This document shows positions 7,334 to 12,945 of a stretch of 26,530 nucleotides of DNA, one piece after another. The stretch lies in the IMG/VR virus record IMGVR_UViG_3300005939_000484, positions 1-26,530 of that record; one strand, given 5' to 3'. A program made the translations under genes and the position numbers. This DNA is from a virus. The stretch's first letter is position 1. The number at the start of each line of letters is the position of its first letter. The notes below the pieces were generated by a model. It ran no database searches. It was not told the origin of the DNA and worked only from the letters and a program-made list of their open reading frames with translations.

Positions 7334-7362
7334 CCTCCCCTCAAGCGTCCTAGCCAGAGAGG
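7334..7362 (-). other. Hairpin downstream of the large terminase
   Basis: CCTCTCT (minus strand, 7362-7356) can pair with GGGGAGG (7340-7334), including two G-U pairs, around a 15-base loop. No T-tract follows, so it is not a standard terminator. The rest of the 7251-7407 gap shows no ORF worth reporting. Confidence 0.3.
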
Positions 7363-7407
7363 AAAGACCTATCTATTTTACTCCTTCAAAAGAAGAAGCT
7401 AGAAATA

Positions 7408-8769
7408 TTAATAAACAAATGGTAAATTAGATTCTCCAAATGTTAAGAAGAAAGCATCTGCATAATCAGGAGATTTACCTGTTCTTTTCTTTAAATCAGC
7501 TTTTGGTTCTATCTTCATTAACTTCTCTGTATTAACCTTATACTTAATCCAATTAAGCTGATTAAAGCCATCATCTCTCACAATCTTACCACCTTCTTTT
7601 AACCATGTTCTTGCTTTCCATGATACCTCTGCTTTGATATTAGAATACTTATCATTTTCAGTAGCTGAACCACCAACTGATACTCCACTAACAGGATGTC
7701 CCATTTCAATAAGTCTGTCTGTAACACCTCTGCCAATTCCTATATCATCTATGAATACATCTTGGGGTGTTATATTATATTCCTTTATCAATCTTACAAT
7801 CTCTGTAACATTGGTCATTGTATCATTAGACTTGTTTGAACTCTCTATCCATGCACATTTACCATTTCTCAAGACATAAACATTCTTATCTCCACCACCA
7901 CCTACATCAACTCCTAGTCTTAAGTTATCCCCATCTGTCTTCTTATCAACATATCTATCAATCAGTAAGTCCATAGGAATAAGTGTTCTATAACCTCTAG
8001 CATCTATCTCGTCTTCATTAGGGAATTTACACTCATAATAGACCTCCCAATTAGCTTCACCCTTCATTTCTTCCATGAATGTCTCATCAAAACCATGATA
8101 ACCGTCTTGGCTATCCTGTAAACTATCTAAATAAGTATGTCTTATCTGGTGATACCTGTTAGATATAGAGCTTTTATGGAAGTGATTTCTATAGAAAGGA
8201 TTACCAATCTTTAACAGAAAGGTATCTTTATACTTACCAGCACCACCAAGCATACGCATAACAGTTGACCATATAGGATCATCAATAAGCCCTGCTTCAT
8301 CAGCTATAATATTCTTTGCACCAAATCCCATAGCAGCTTCCATTGAGGCTCTACTATTCCTAGCATCTAAAGTAAGTGTCTGAACTCCTCCACCACCTTT
8401 GAATGTGATGTGTTTCTTACTCCTTTCTCTTCTTAAACTGTCTAACTTCTCGTTCTTATCTAATAACAACTTGTCAGATAATATAGGGTTTTGTGTAACA
8501 AAATCAATAACATAAGCCATGATAATATCAGCTTTCTTTTGTGAAGGTGCTAGTATCGTGAATTTCTCTTTATATATTGCTGCTCTACATGCTACCGCTG
8601 CTCCAATAGTTAAACTCTTACCATCCTGTGTTGGAGCTATTACATTAGTTCTGGGATACTTTCTCTTATATATAATATCAAATAATTCTCTAAACCTTGG
8701 TGGTATTATCAGGGGCTTGTTCTCCAGTTTGAACAGTATCTCCGCTGCTTTGTACGTCCTTGTCTTCAT
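7408..8769 (-). CDS. terL: Terminase large subunit
   Basis: This 453-residue protein is the DNA-packaging motor: an ATPase that drives DNA into the prohead and a nuclease that cuts it. The ATPase domain has a Walker A variant APTQDGKS (45-52), Walker B NIIADEA (153-159) and a coupling motif LLKIGNP near 185. The RNase H-like nuclease domain shows the acidic set D288 (LRLGVDVGGGG), D341/D342 (VFIDDIG) and D435/D438 (SPDYADAFF). Length is normal for the family. The ATG lies inside the small terminase gene, an 80-base overlap that implies coupled translation. Portal and capsid genes do not follow, which is unusual. The identification is very secure. Confidence 0.95.
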   Translation of the reverse strand: MKTRTYKAAEILFKLENKPLIIPPRFRELFDIIYKRKYPRTNVIAPTQDGKSLTIGAAVACRAAIYKEKFTILAPSQKKADIIMAYVIDFVTQNPILSDKLLLDKNEKLDSLRRERSKKHITFKGGGGVQTLTLDARNSRASMEAAMGFGAKNIIADEAGLIDDPIWSTVMRMLGGAGKYKDTFLLKIGNPFYRNHFHKSSISNRYHQIRHTYLDSLQDSQDGYHGFDETFMEEMKGEANWEVYYECKFPNEDEIDARGYRTLIPMDLLIDRYVDKKTDGDNLRLGVDVGGGGDKNVYVLRNGKCAWIESSNKSNDTMTNVTEIVRLIKEYNITPQDVFIDDIGIGRGVTDRLIEMGHPVSGVSVGGSATENDKYSNIKAEVSWKARTWLKEGGKIVRDDGFNQLNWIKYKVNTEKLMKIEPKADLKKRTGKSPDYADAFFLTFGESNLPFVY

Positions 8770-9076
8770 TACCTAATTCTTTTAATGATTTCAATGCCTC
8801 TTCCACCCTATCATCCTGTATAGTGCTTTCGATCTTATCTGGGTATATCTTCTTAAAAAACTCTAGCATTACCTTTTCATTACCTTCCATAGCCTTTAAC
8901 AGTAACCTTGTCTTTATTGAGAACTTTCCTGATTCTATCTGTTTAATTAGGTCTTCTTCATCCTGATCCTCAAAAAACATTTTAGCCAAAAACTCTGCAT
9001 CCATCTTTTCTTGATACATTGATTTCCTTCCACTTTTTCCTTTCACTCCATGAAAATTCTCTGGTACTGATCCCAT
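8690..9076 (-). CDS. terS: Terminase small subunit (probable)
   Basis: This is a 128-residue protein directly before and overlapping the large terminase. The N-terminus has GVKGKSGRKSMYQEK, a glycine/lysine-rich segment common at the start of phage small terminases, followed by helices (DAEFLAKMFFEDQDEEDLIKQI) and SIKTRLLLKAMEGNEKVMLEFFKKIYPDK, which resembles the oligomerisation region of this family. It should recognise the packaging site and load the large subunit. The acidic C-terminal tail is low complexity. The call rests mainly on position and the N-terminal motif. Confidence 0.75.
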   Translation of the reverse strand: MGSVPENFHGVKGKSGRKSMYQEKMDAEFLAKMFFEDQDEEDLIKQIESGKFSIKTRLLLKAMEGNEKVMLEFFKKIYPDKIESTIQDDRVEEALKSLKELGNEDKDVQSSGDTVQTGEQAPDNTTKV

Positions 9077-9116
9077 AGTATTATTACTTACTTAATTACC
9101 TAACTTTAGCCAAGTC

Positions 9117-9130
9117 TATGTGTCGTAAAA
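9117..9130 (-). repeat. Repeated motif TTTTACGACRCATA, copy 1
   Basis: The minus strand reads TTTTACGACACATA immediately after the stop of the coiled-coil gene and about 40 bases before the small terminase start. It is identical to the copy at 11205-11218 and differs by one base from the copy at 9575-9588. Confidence 0.5.
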
Positions 9131-9466
9131 TTAACACATATTCCTTAATTCATCACTCTTTACTGTCAGCATCTTCTTAAGGCTTCTGATTGATTCCATT
9201 ACTGCCTTGTATATATATTTTGCCTGTTCTAGTTCTTTGTATTGATCTGTTTGTTTAATCTTATTATCAGCCTGTTTGTCAGAATCTGTTAGTTCTCTTA
9301 TTTCATCCCATTTAAAGCTGTATGCCTGTTCTTTCTCTATGATATGTTTGCCTACTACATCTATTCTGGCTGAAAGTAAACATAGATACTCTGATAATTG
9401 AGCTGGAGTTAATATGGACAACTTCTCCACATCCCTTAATTCAACTATTATTTCACTTATATTCAT
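9131..9466 (-). CDS. Hypothetical coiled-coil protein at the head of the terminase operon
   Basis: This 111-residue protein is mostly helical, with a charged coiled-coil-like stretch in the middle (SDKQADNKIKQTDQYKELEQAKY) and a basic end. It has no catalytic motif. It lies first in the operon that contains both terminase genes, a place often used for packaging helpers or DNA-binding proteins; that is only context. Its ATG follows directly on the T-tract of an intrinsic terminator, with no Shine-Dalgarno sequence, so it can be expressed only when transcription passes the terminator. No later ATG would leave a sensible protein, so the start is kept. Confidence 0.7.
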   Translation of the reverse strand: MNISEIIVELRDVEKLSILTPAQLSEYLCLLSARIDVVGKHIIEKEQAYSFKWDEIRELTDSDKQADNKIKQTDQYKELEQAKYIYKAVMESIRSLKKMLTVKSDELRNMC

Positions 9467-9492
9467 AAAAAAACAACGCTAAAATTGCGTTG
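9467..9492 (-). terminator. Intrinsic terminator touching the terminase-operon start codon
   Basis: On the minus strand CAACGC (9492-9487), a seven-base loop and GCGTTG (9479-9474) form a perfect six-base-pair stem, followed at once by seven T (9473-9467) and then the ATG at 9466. It is a textbook rho-independent terminator placed upstream of a gene rather than after one. Confidence 0.8.
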
Positions 9493-9494
9493 GA

Positions 9495-9527
9495 TTAGAT
9501 TATTAATCTTTTGTTTCCTCTCTTCAT
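9495..9527 (-). CDS. Possible 10-residue leader peptide
   Basis: The peptide MKRGNKRLII begins at the position where transcription from the 9534-9561 promoter is expected to start and stops three bases before the terminator stem. This fits a leaderless leader peptide in an attenuator. It is very short and highly basic; chance cannot be excluded. Confidence 0.3.
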   Translation of the reverse strand: MKRGNKRLII

Positions 9528-9533
9528 GTACTT

Positions 9534-9561
9534 ATTCTATCATATAGAAATAGTTTGTCAA
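9534..9561 (-). promoter_or_regulatory. Strong sigma70-type promoter of the terminase operon
   Basis: TTGACA (9561-9556, perfect consensus), a 16-base spacer ending in TGA (extended -10), and TAGAAT (9539-9534, five of six). It reads toward the terminase operon but meets the terminator about 40 bases after the expected start near 9527, so read-through should be controlled. Confidence 0.8.
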
Positions 9562-9574
9562 CTCTATTCTTACG

Positions 9575-9588
9575 TTTTACGACGCATA
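9575..9588 (+). repeat. Repeated motif TTTTACGACRCATA, copy 2
   Basis: The plus strand reads TTTTACGACGCATA, inverted relative to the other two copies, and lies 14 bases upstream of the -35 of the terminase-operon promoter. It forms part of an imperfect palindrome, CTTACG...CGCATAAG (9569-9590). This is a sensible operator position. Confidence 0.5.
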
Positions 9589-9663
9589 AGGTATTCCCCT
9601 CTATACTCTTATTGTATTATATAAGCGTTAAAAAGATTTTTTTATGTATTAATAAGATTCGAT

Positions 9664-9814
9664 TTATCAAGTTATCAACAAGTAAGAGACCTAGTTGTCA
9701 GGGGACGACATTGCTAGGTTTTATATCTGGCGACAACCTGTCCTTAACGCATACTCGGAATTAAGTTAGATTGGCTTGATTTAGATTATCCAGTAAAATC
9801 AAGGGTAAAACTGG
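9664..9814. other. Gene-free structured region with inverted repeats and DnaA-like sequence
   Basis: No credible ORF lies here. TTATCAACA at 9672-9680 is one base from the DnaA box consensus, preceded by TTATCAAG at 9664. ACCTAG (9689-9694) and CTAGGT (9714-9719) form a hairpin with an inner TGTC/GACA stem. GTTGTC (9694-9699) can instead pair with GACAAC (9732-9737). CTTGATTT (9775-9782) pairs with AAATCAAG (9796-9803), and CCAGT (9790-9794) with ACTGG (9810-9814). The competing pairings suggest a regulatory RNA or an origin. The stretch 9589-9663 is AT-rich and shows nothing certain. Confidence 0.45.
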
Positions 9815-9835
9815 CCTTATTAAATTGTAGCGAAT

Positions 9836-9910
9836 ACAAAAGAGGTCCACATTCCCGAAGACCTCTTGTGTACACTGAATAAATTTAAATGTATTGCTGT
9901 GAAGGAATGT
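9836..9910 (-). ncRNA. Candidate short RNA from promoter to terminator
   Basis: A near-consensus promoter at 9917-9945 should start RNA near 9910, and a hairpin with a short U-run ends it near 9838, giving about 75 bases with no ORF. The 5' end carries ACATTCC, which is complementary to GGAATGT in the loop of the terminal hairpin, so the ends may interact. No known RNA family is recognised. Confidence 0.4.
9840..9867 (-). terminator. Intrinsic terminator-like hairpin
   Basis: AAGAGGTC (minus strand, 9867-9860) pairs perfectly with GACCTCTT (9847-9840) around a 12-base loop, extended by ACA/TGT after one mismatch. The T-run is short (four T at 9841-9838), so termination may be partial. It also lies downstream of the cytosine methyltransferase gene. 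Confidence 0.6.
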
Positions 9911-9916
9911 ACTTAC

Positions 9917-9945
9917 ATGATAGACTACTTTTTTATATCTGTCAA
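9917..9945 (-). promoter_or_regulatory. Near-consensus sigma70 promoter
   Basis: TTGACA (9945-9940, six of six), a 17-base spacer and TATCAT (9922-9917, five of six). It begins just after the stop codon of the cytosine methyltransferase and points into the gene-free control region. It is the best match to consensus in the window. Confidence 0.75.
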
Positions 9946-9949
9946 GTAG

Positions 9950-10567
9950 TTAGAATAAATTCTTTTGTTTCTGTTTTCCCATAGCACAATCTAACACATG
10001 CTTTCCTACTTCTGGCTCAACACAATTTCTTAAAACTTGCCTTTTGTTTTTCAGTTTATAATTTGACAAATCAAACCCATATTTCTCTTGCAAGTCTGGT
10101 ATTTGTGCTGTTCTGATATTGTCTTTCTTGAATTCTCTAATTGGTATTTCAAAGTTTGACCAGAATAAATGCCTTTGCAATATGACTGATGGTCCAATCA
10201 ATGTCTTATAATATGGTTTTACATTTTCTACAACCCACTTACAGTCAGCGTGATGCTGTAGGAATAATATCTCTTGATACAGTGTCATATCTGGATAAAC
10301 CGGTTCTGTACCACGATACCTAACACAAATATTTTTTCTAAAACTTGAGTGACTTTGGCAAGGTGGGCTACTCCAAATAAAATCAAACTCCTTGTAGTGT
10401 TCTAATATGTATTGATGAGCGTCTGCAACAATGACTTTATCTTTTGGAAATAGATCACTATATATTTTTGCTATATCTGGATCATTTTCAATAGCAGTCA
10501 CTTGATATTTGTTTCCCCAGGGCTTTCTATTACCGCCTATCCCTGAATAAGCATTTAAGATACGCAT
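9950..10567 (-). CDS. DNA cytosine-5 methyltransferase, short form
   Basis: This 205-residue protein has C5-MTase motif I (NAYSGIGGN, 5-13), an acidic strand 2 end (IENDPDIA), motif IV SPPCQ with catalytic C70, motif VI ENV (114-116) and RHLFW (132-136) in the motif VIII position. The end, EPEVGKHVLDCAM, resembles motif X. It would transfer a methyl group from SAM to cytosine in DNA, probably shielding phage DNA from host nucleases. Typical enzymes exceed 300 residues; the target-recognition region here is very small, so specificity may be low or need a partner. The HNH gene upstream ends inside its first codons. Confidence 0.85.
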   Translation of the reverse strand: MRILNAYSGIGGNRKPWGNKYQVTAIENDPDIAKIYSDLFPKDKVIVADAHQYILEHYKEFDFIWSSPPCQSHSSFRKNICVRYRGTEPVYPDMTLYQEILFLQHHADCKWVVENVKPYYKTLIGPSVILQRHLFWSNFEIPIREFKKDNIRTAQIPDLQEKYGFDLSNYKLKNKRQVLRNCVEPEVGKHVLDCAMGKQKQKNLF

Positions 10568-11046
10568 ATTTTTTTATTTTTATAATAGTTTCTTAAATAT
10601 TTCTTTTTTTCTTCAACCCACTTTTTATCTTTTCTTTTTTTCTTCCACATAATTAAACTACATTTAATACAAATATTTGATGGTGTTAATCCTTTCCTTT
10701 GATAAAATTTATCCAAGGGCAATATTTTTTTACAATCTTTACATGGCTTTAATATCCATTTGTTATTTTTTCTTATCCAACCAGCATGTATTTTTAAATG
10801 GTCAGACTTATTTAATAATTCTAAATTAGATAATTTATAATTTCTTTTATTAAAATCTTTATGATGTATATCATATCCTTTTAGTTTTTCTCCATTAGCT
10901 TTTTCCCATATATAAATATGTAATTTAATAGATTTCATATTTATCCAAATATTTGCATATCCTTTTTTGTCATACCAAATACCAAAACCATCATAAGTTT
11001 CACCGTTTGTTCCTTTTATAAATTGTCCTTTTTTATTTCTTTCCAT
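10555..11046 (-). CDS. HNH homing-type endonuclease with C-terminal zinc finger
   Basis: This 163-residue protein opens with GQFIKGTNG, an NUMOD-like start. It then has the HNH core: IHHKDFNKRNYKLSNLELL (H61, H62, N74) followed by SDHLKIH (H83, H87). The C-terminal third carries CKDC (102-105) and CIKC (126-129), a four-cysteine zinc site, and ends in a very basic tail. Free-standing HNH genes of this build nick or cut a specific site and spread their own gene between phages. It has its own promoter that starts on the ATG and ends within the start of the cytosine methyltransferase, so it looks inserted there. Confidence 0.85.
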   Translation of the reverse strand: MERNKKGQFIKGTNGETYDGFGIWYDKKGYANIWINMKSIKLHIYIWEKANGEKLKGYDIHHKDFNKRNYKLSNLELLNKSDHLKIHAGWIRKNNKWILKPCKDCKKILPLDKFYQRKGLTPSNICIKCSLIMWKKKRKDKKWVEEKKKYLRNYYKNKKICVS

Positions 11047-11052
11047 ATATTA

Positions 11053-11081
11053 ATATTATCAAATCTATGTTATAAAGTCAA
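11053..11081 (-). promoter_or_regulatory. Sigma70-type promoter for a leaderless HNH mRNA
   Basis: TTGACT (11081-11076), a 17-base spacer and TAATAT (11058-11053), with GATAAT (11060-11055) as an alternative -10. Only six bases separate the -10 from the ATG at 11046, so the expected transcript starts at or next to the start codon. Confidence 0.65.
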
Positions 11082-11111
11082 ATATCATAAAGATTGAGTA
11101 TTTTCATTTGA

Positions 11112-11312
11112 TTATTCATTAAATTTTAATATCTCACTACCTCTTATTAAAAAGTAGTTCTTTTTTGTTGAACAATAGTCTTTTGCGCTAATATTACCTA
11201 ATTTTATGTGTCGTAAAATAAAATAGTAATCAGGATTGCCTTTAGAATTAACTATCCAGCCATTGTCTGCTATGTCTTTTGGTTTGTAATACTTGTCCTT
11301 TTTTAATTGCAT
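11112..11312 (-). CDS. Small helix-turn-helix, excisionase-like protein
   Basis: This 66-residue protein reads YYKPKDIADNGWIVNSKGNPDY in the first half, fitting a MerR/excisionase-type helix-turn-helix where the PKDIA helix is followed by a turn and the DYYFILRHIKLG recognition helix, then a beta-hairpin (SAKDYCSTKKNYFLIRGSEIL). Such proteins bind DNA as small regulators or recombination directionality factors. No integrase is in the window. The gene is preceded by a structured 95-base leader that could regulate it. The HTH call is moderate. Confidence 0.6.
   Translation of the reverse strand: MQLKKDKYYKPKDIADNGWIVNSKGNPDYYFILRHIKLGNISAKDYCSTKKNYFLIRGSEILKFNE
11205..11218 (-). repeat. Repeated motif TTTTACGACRCATA, copy 3
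   Basis: The minus strand reads TTTTACGACACATA inside the HTH gene, where it encodes part of the ILRHIK helix. TTAGGTAAT follows it both here and, at a greater distance, after copy 1, so copy 1 may be a fossil of this gene rather than an operator. Confidence 0.45.
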
Positions 11313-11337
11313 AGTTGTTTATTTGTCCCACAAAACC

Positions 11338-11386
11338 GTAGTGATAGCACTCTGCCTGTTTAACAGGTTCTAGTTACTACCACTAC
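11338..11386 (-). other. Structured leader: 10-bp stem with inner hairpin
   Basis: GTAGTGGTAG (minus strand, 11386-11377) pairs with CTATCACTAC (11347-11338), ten pairs with one G-U. Inside lies CCTGTT/AACAGG (11367-11362 and 11360-11355). It ends 25 bases before the ATG of the HTH gene. It could be a cis-regulatory RNA or a processing site. Confidence 0.5.
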
Positions 11387-11407
11387 AAATTTCGAAGGAA
11401 AATAACT

Positions 11408-11779
11408 CTAATCGTCTTTTGATATATTTAATTGAGCTATTTTCTTATTAAATCTCCTGATTGCTTCCTCCTTTTTCAGCGTACTATTTGCTTTCCTCCT
11501 TAATCTATTGTATCTTTCCTCTCCTAACTGTTTTATTTTAAAGTCTCTGTACCATCCTTGCTTCTCTCCTTCTGACCTCATATGACAGCCAGTACATAAA
11601 GCATCAGCATTATCTTCATCAAACCTTACAGCCCAATTACCTCTTCCCCAAAAATGTGAACATTCAAGTCCTCTAGCTGGTGGGTAGTATTTAGTAGTAC
11701 ATTTCTGACAAGTCCATTTATCTCTATCCCTTATGTATTTACTAAATATTGTATCTTCTTTTAGTATCTTTATTCTCAT
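11408..11779 (-). CDS. NinG/Rap-like HNH recombination protein
   Basis: This 123-residue protein has a CxxC pair (C24, C27), then LECSHFWGRGNWAVRFDEDNADALCTGCH, giving H42, N57, C62 and C65. The H-x3-R...RFDEDN...CxxCH layout is that of lambda NinG (Rap) and related HNH proteins, which act on branched recombination intermediates. A basic helical C-terminus follows (RYNRLRRKANSTLKKEEAIRRFNKK). It is joined to the upstream PD-(D/E)XK nuclease by an ATGA overlap, suggesting that the two work together in phage recombination or DNA processing. Confidence 0.7.
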   Translation of the reverse strand: MRIKILKEDTIFSKYIRDRDKWTCQKCTTKYYPPARGLECSHFWGRGNWAVRFDEDNADALCTGCHMRSEGEKQGWYRDFKIKQLGEERYNRLRRKANSTLKKEEAIRRFNKKIAQLNISKDD

Positions 11780-12315
11780 AATGAATATTGATGTATTTTA
11801 TTAGTTAATTCGCTGAAGCTATCTGCGTTTATCAGCTCTTTATTAGGTATTTCGTATGTATCTACCTTAAATATGAACGATGTTTTATCAAATCTTATCC
11901 TTTTTGTGCCTTTAGGGAGGAAATACTTATCAAGATTCTCCTTCTTTATGAAGCCACAAAACGTCATTTCTAGTGTTCCTTTGTTAATTGATGCGAATAC
12001 ATACATTTCTGTCTCTGATTCTACCTGTGAAGCTACTAAATTATTGATATAATTATTTGTAGGATCAACTGTTCTGCCCATTGTTTTAAGATCTATTGCC
12101 ATATCGTGAATTATGAAGTCAATACCATTATCACTTCCTAATCCTCCAAGTGGTCTTCCAAATCCTATACCATCAGCCATAACTACTTCTCCTAGTATTC
12201 CTGTATATTGTCTCTCTTTATTGCCATCAAAGACACCTCTATTACCAAAATTACATTCATTTACTAACTTCCAGGCGTACTCTTTCTGTTCAGTTGTTAT
12301 TTCAAGTTTGAACAT
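11776..12315 (-). CDS. PD-(D/E)XK-type nuclease
   Basis: This 179-residue protein shows the pattern E43 (GILGEVV), D66 (NGIDFII) and D75-L76-K77 (IDLKT). That matches the catalytic core of the PD-(D/E)XK superfamily, where D and the D/E-x-K lysine bind metal and activate water. The length fits a restriction-endonuclease-like or Holliday-junction-like enzyme with little extra. No partner methyltransferase is directly adjacent, although a C5 methyltransferase lies 1.2 kb downstream in the same block. It could be a phage recombination or host-DNA degrading nuclease. The start overlaps the HNH gene upstream by 19 bases. Confidence 0.7.
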   Translation of the reverse strand: MFKLEITTEQKEYAWKLVNECNFGNRGVFDGNKERQYTGILGEVVMADGIGFGRPLGGLGSDNGIDFIIHDMAIDLKTMGRTVDPTNNYINNLVASQVESETEMYVFASINKGTLEMTFCGFIKKENLDKYFLPKGTKRIRFDKTSFIFKVDTYEIPNKELINADSFSELTNKIHQYSL

Positions 12316-12713
12316 TTGTCTCTGTAAGTTATTACTTTGTTTTGTTTAGAAAGATTACATTTTAAGCACAATGGTTGTATGTTTTTTATATCATCATACA
12401 TATACTTTATATGTTTATTTTCTTTTATCCATTCACCCCAAACACTTACTGATACAATATGATCTACAGTTAATATAATATCTGGCTCTCTTGTATTACA
12501 GCATGGACAAGTATAATTATATTTTATTTTTAAATCATTCCATTCTCCTAAAGTATGTGTACCACCATATTTCTTAATTAAATTATTACGTTTGTCAACA
12601 TGTTTTTTATATAATAATTTATTTTCTACATATCTCTTCTTATATTCTTCTTTTCTAGAATGTGTCTTTCTGTATTCTTTTATTCTATTATTTATCTTTT
12701 TTCTATTTATCAT
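12297..12713 (-). CDS. HNH endonuclease
   Basis: The start is placed at ATG 12713 (MINRKKINNR), giving 138 residues; the longer frame back to 12776 would run through another gene. The protein is very basic for its first 60 residues and then has a zinc-stabilised HNH: CPCC at 69-72, VDH with H85, N111, and CLKCN at 116-120. This is the McrA-type HNH arrangement seen in free-standing phage endonucleases. Its ATG lies within the last codons of the 48-residue gene upstream. It is probably a selfish or homing-type element. Confidence 0.8.
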   Translation of the reverse strand: MINRKKINNRIKEYRKTHSRKEEYKKRYVENKLLYKKHVDKRNNLIKKYGGTHTLGEWNDLKIKYNYTCPCCNTREPDIILTVDHIVSVSVWGEWIKENKHIKYMYDDIKNIQPLCLKCNLSKQNKVITYRDKCSNLK

Positions 12714-12849
12714 TTTTGTATTGTTCCCTTGCATATCCACAATAACTAGACTTCTCATAACCAATACAACAAGCATTTAAATTATCTCTGTTCTTACACA
12801 TGGGGTAGAATCTACATCTACCTAGTAACCAGTTAATAATTCTTTTCAT
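12703..12849 (-). CDS. Small cysteine-rich protein, 48 residues
   Basis: The frame starts at ATG 12849 (MKRIINWLLGRCRFYPMC) and ends in the overlap ATGATAAATAG with the HNH gene. Cysteines at 11, 17, 27, 28 and 38, with SYCGYAREQY near the end, suggest a small zinc-binding or knuckle fold. I recognise the C-x5-C...YCGYAR pattern only loosely from uncharacterised phage proteins. A promoter candidate lies 35 bases upstream. There is no Shine-Dalgarno sequence. Confidence 0.55.
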   Translation of the reverse strand: MKRIINWLLGRCRFYPMCKNRDNLNACCIGYEKSSYCGYAREQYKNDK

Positions 12850-12883
12850 ATTTGTTTTAGTTAATTTTTTTAGGCGGTGTTTT

Positions 12884-12911
12884 TTTATACTGGAACACCA
12901 TAACCAGTAAA
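12884..12911 (-). promoter_or_regulatory. Candidate promoter before the cysteine-rich and HNH genes
   Basis: TTTACT (12911-12906), a 16-base spacer and TATAAA (12889-12884). It lies in the 96-base gap behind the zinc-ribbon gene. A hairpin (GGTGTT/AACACC) overlaps the downstream edge. The hexamers are moderate matches only. Confidence 0.35.
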
Positions 12912-12945
12912 GAACATGCCCGTTACCCTGGGCTGGGAGATTTAA

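Noticed and set aside
9664-9740. H-type pseudoknot from GTTGTC, ACCTAG, GACAAC and CTAGGT
   Set aside because: The order of the four segments fits a pseudoknot, but the last two segments overlap by one base and leave no linker to cross the first stem. Competing hairpins are more likely.
9555-9764. Plus-strand ORF of 69 codons in the control region
   Set aside because: It crosses the terminase-operon promoter and the hairpins, has no plausible protein features, and would be the only plus-strand gene.
11325-11400. tRNA-like stretch on the plus strand (CGTAGTGATAGCAC, CCTGTTTAACAGG, TTTCGAAGG)
   Set aside because: The D-stem and T-stem do not pair, no seven-base acceptor stem is found, and the long ten-pair stem joins the supposed D-arm and variable regions instead. 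It is kept as a structured leader.
12714-12776. N-terminal extension of the HNH gene (MLVVLVMRSLVIV)
   Set aside because: It runs in another frame through the 48-residue cysteine-rich gene. The ATG at 12713 overlaps that gene's stop region and starts the basic HNH protein.
12865-12900. Intrinsic terminator after the zinc-ribbon gene
   Set aside because: The GGTGTT/AACACC hairpin is followed by an A-run rather than a T-run on the minus strand, so it does not fit a terminator.
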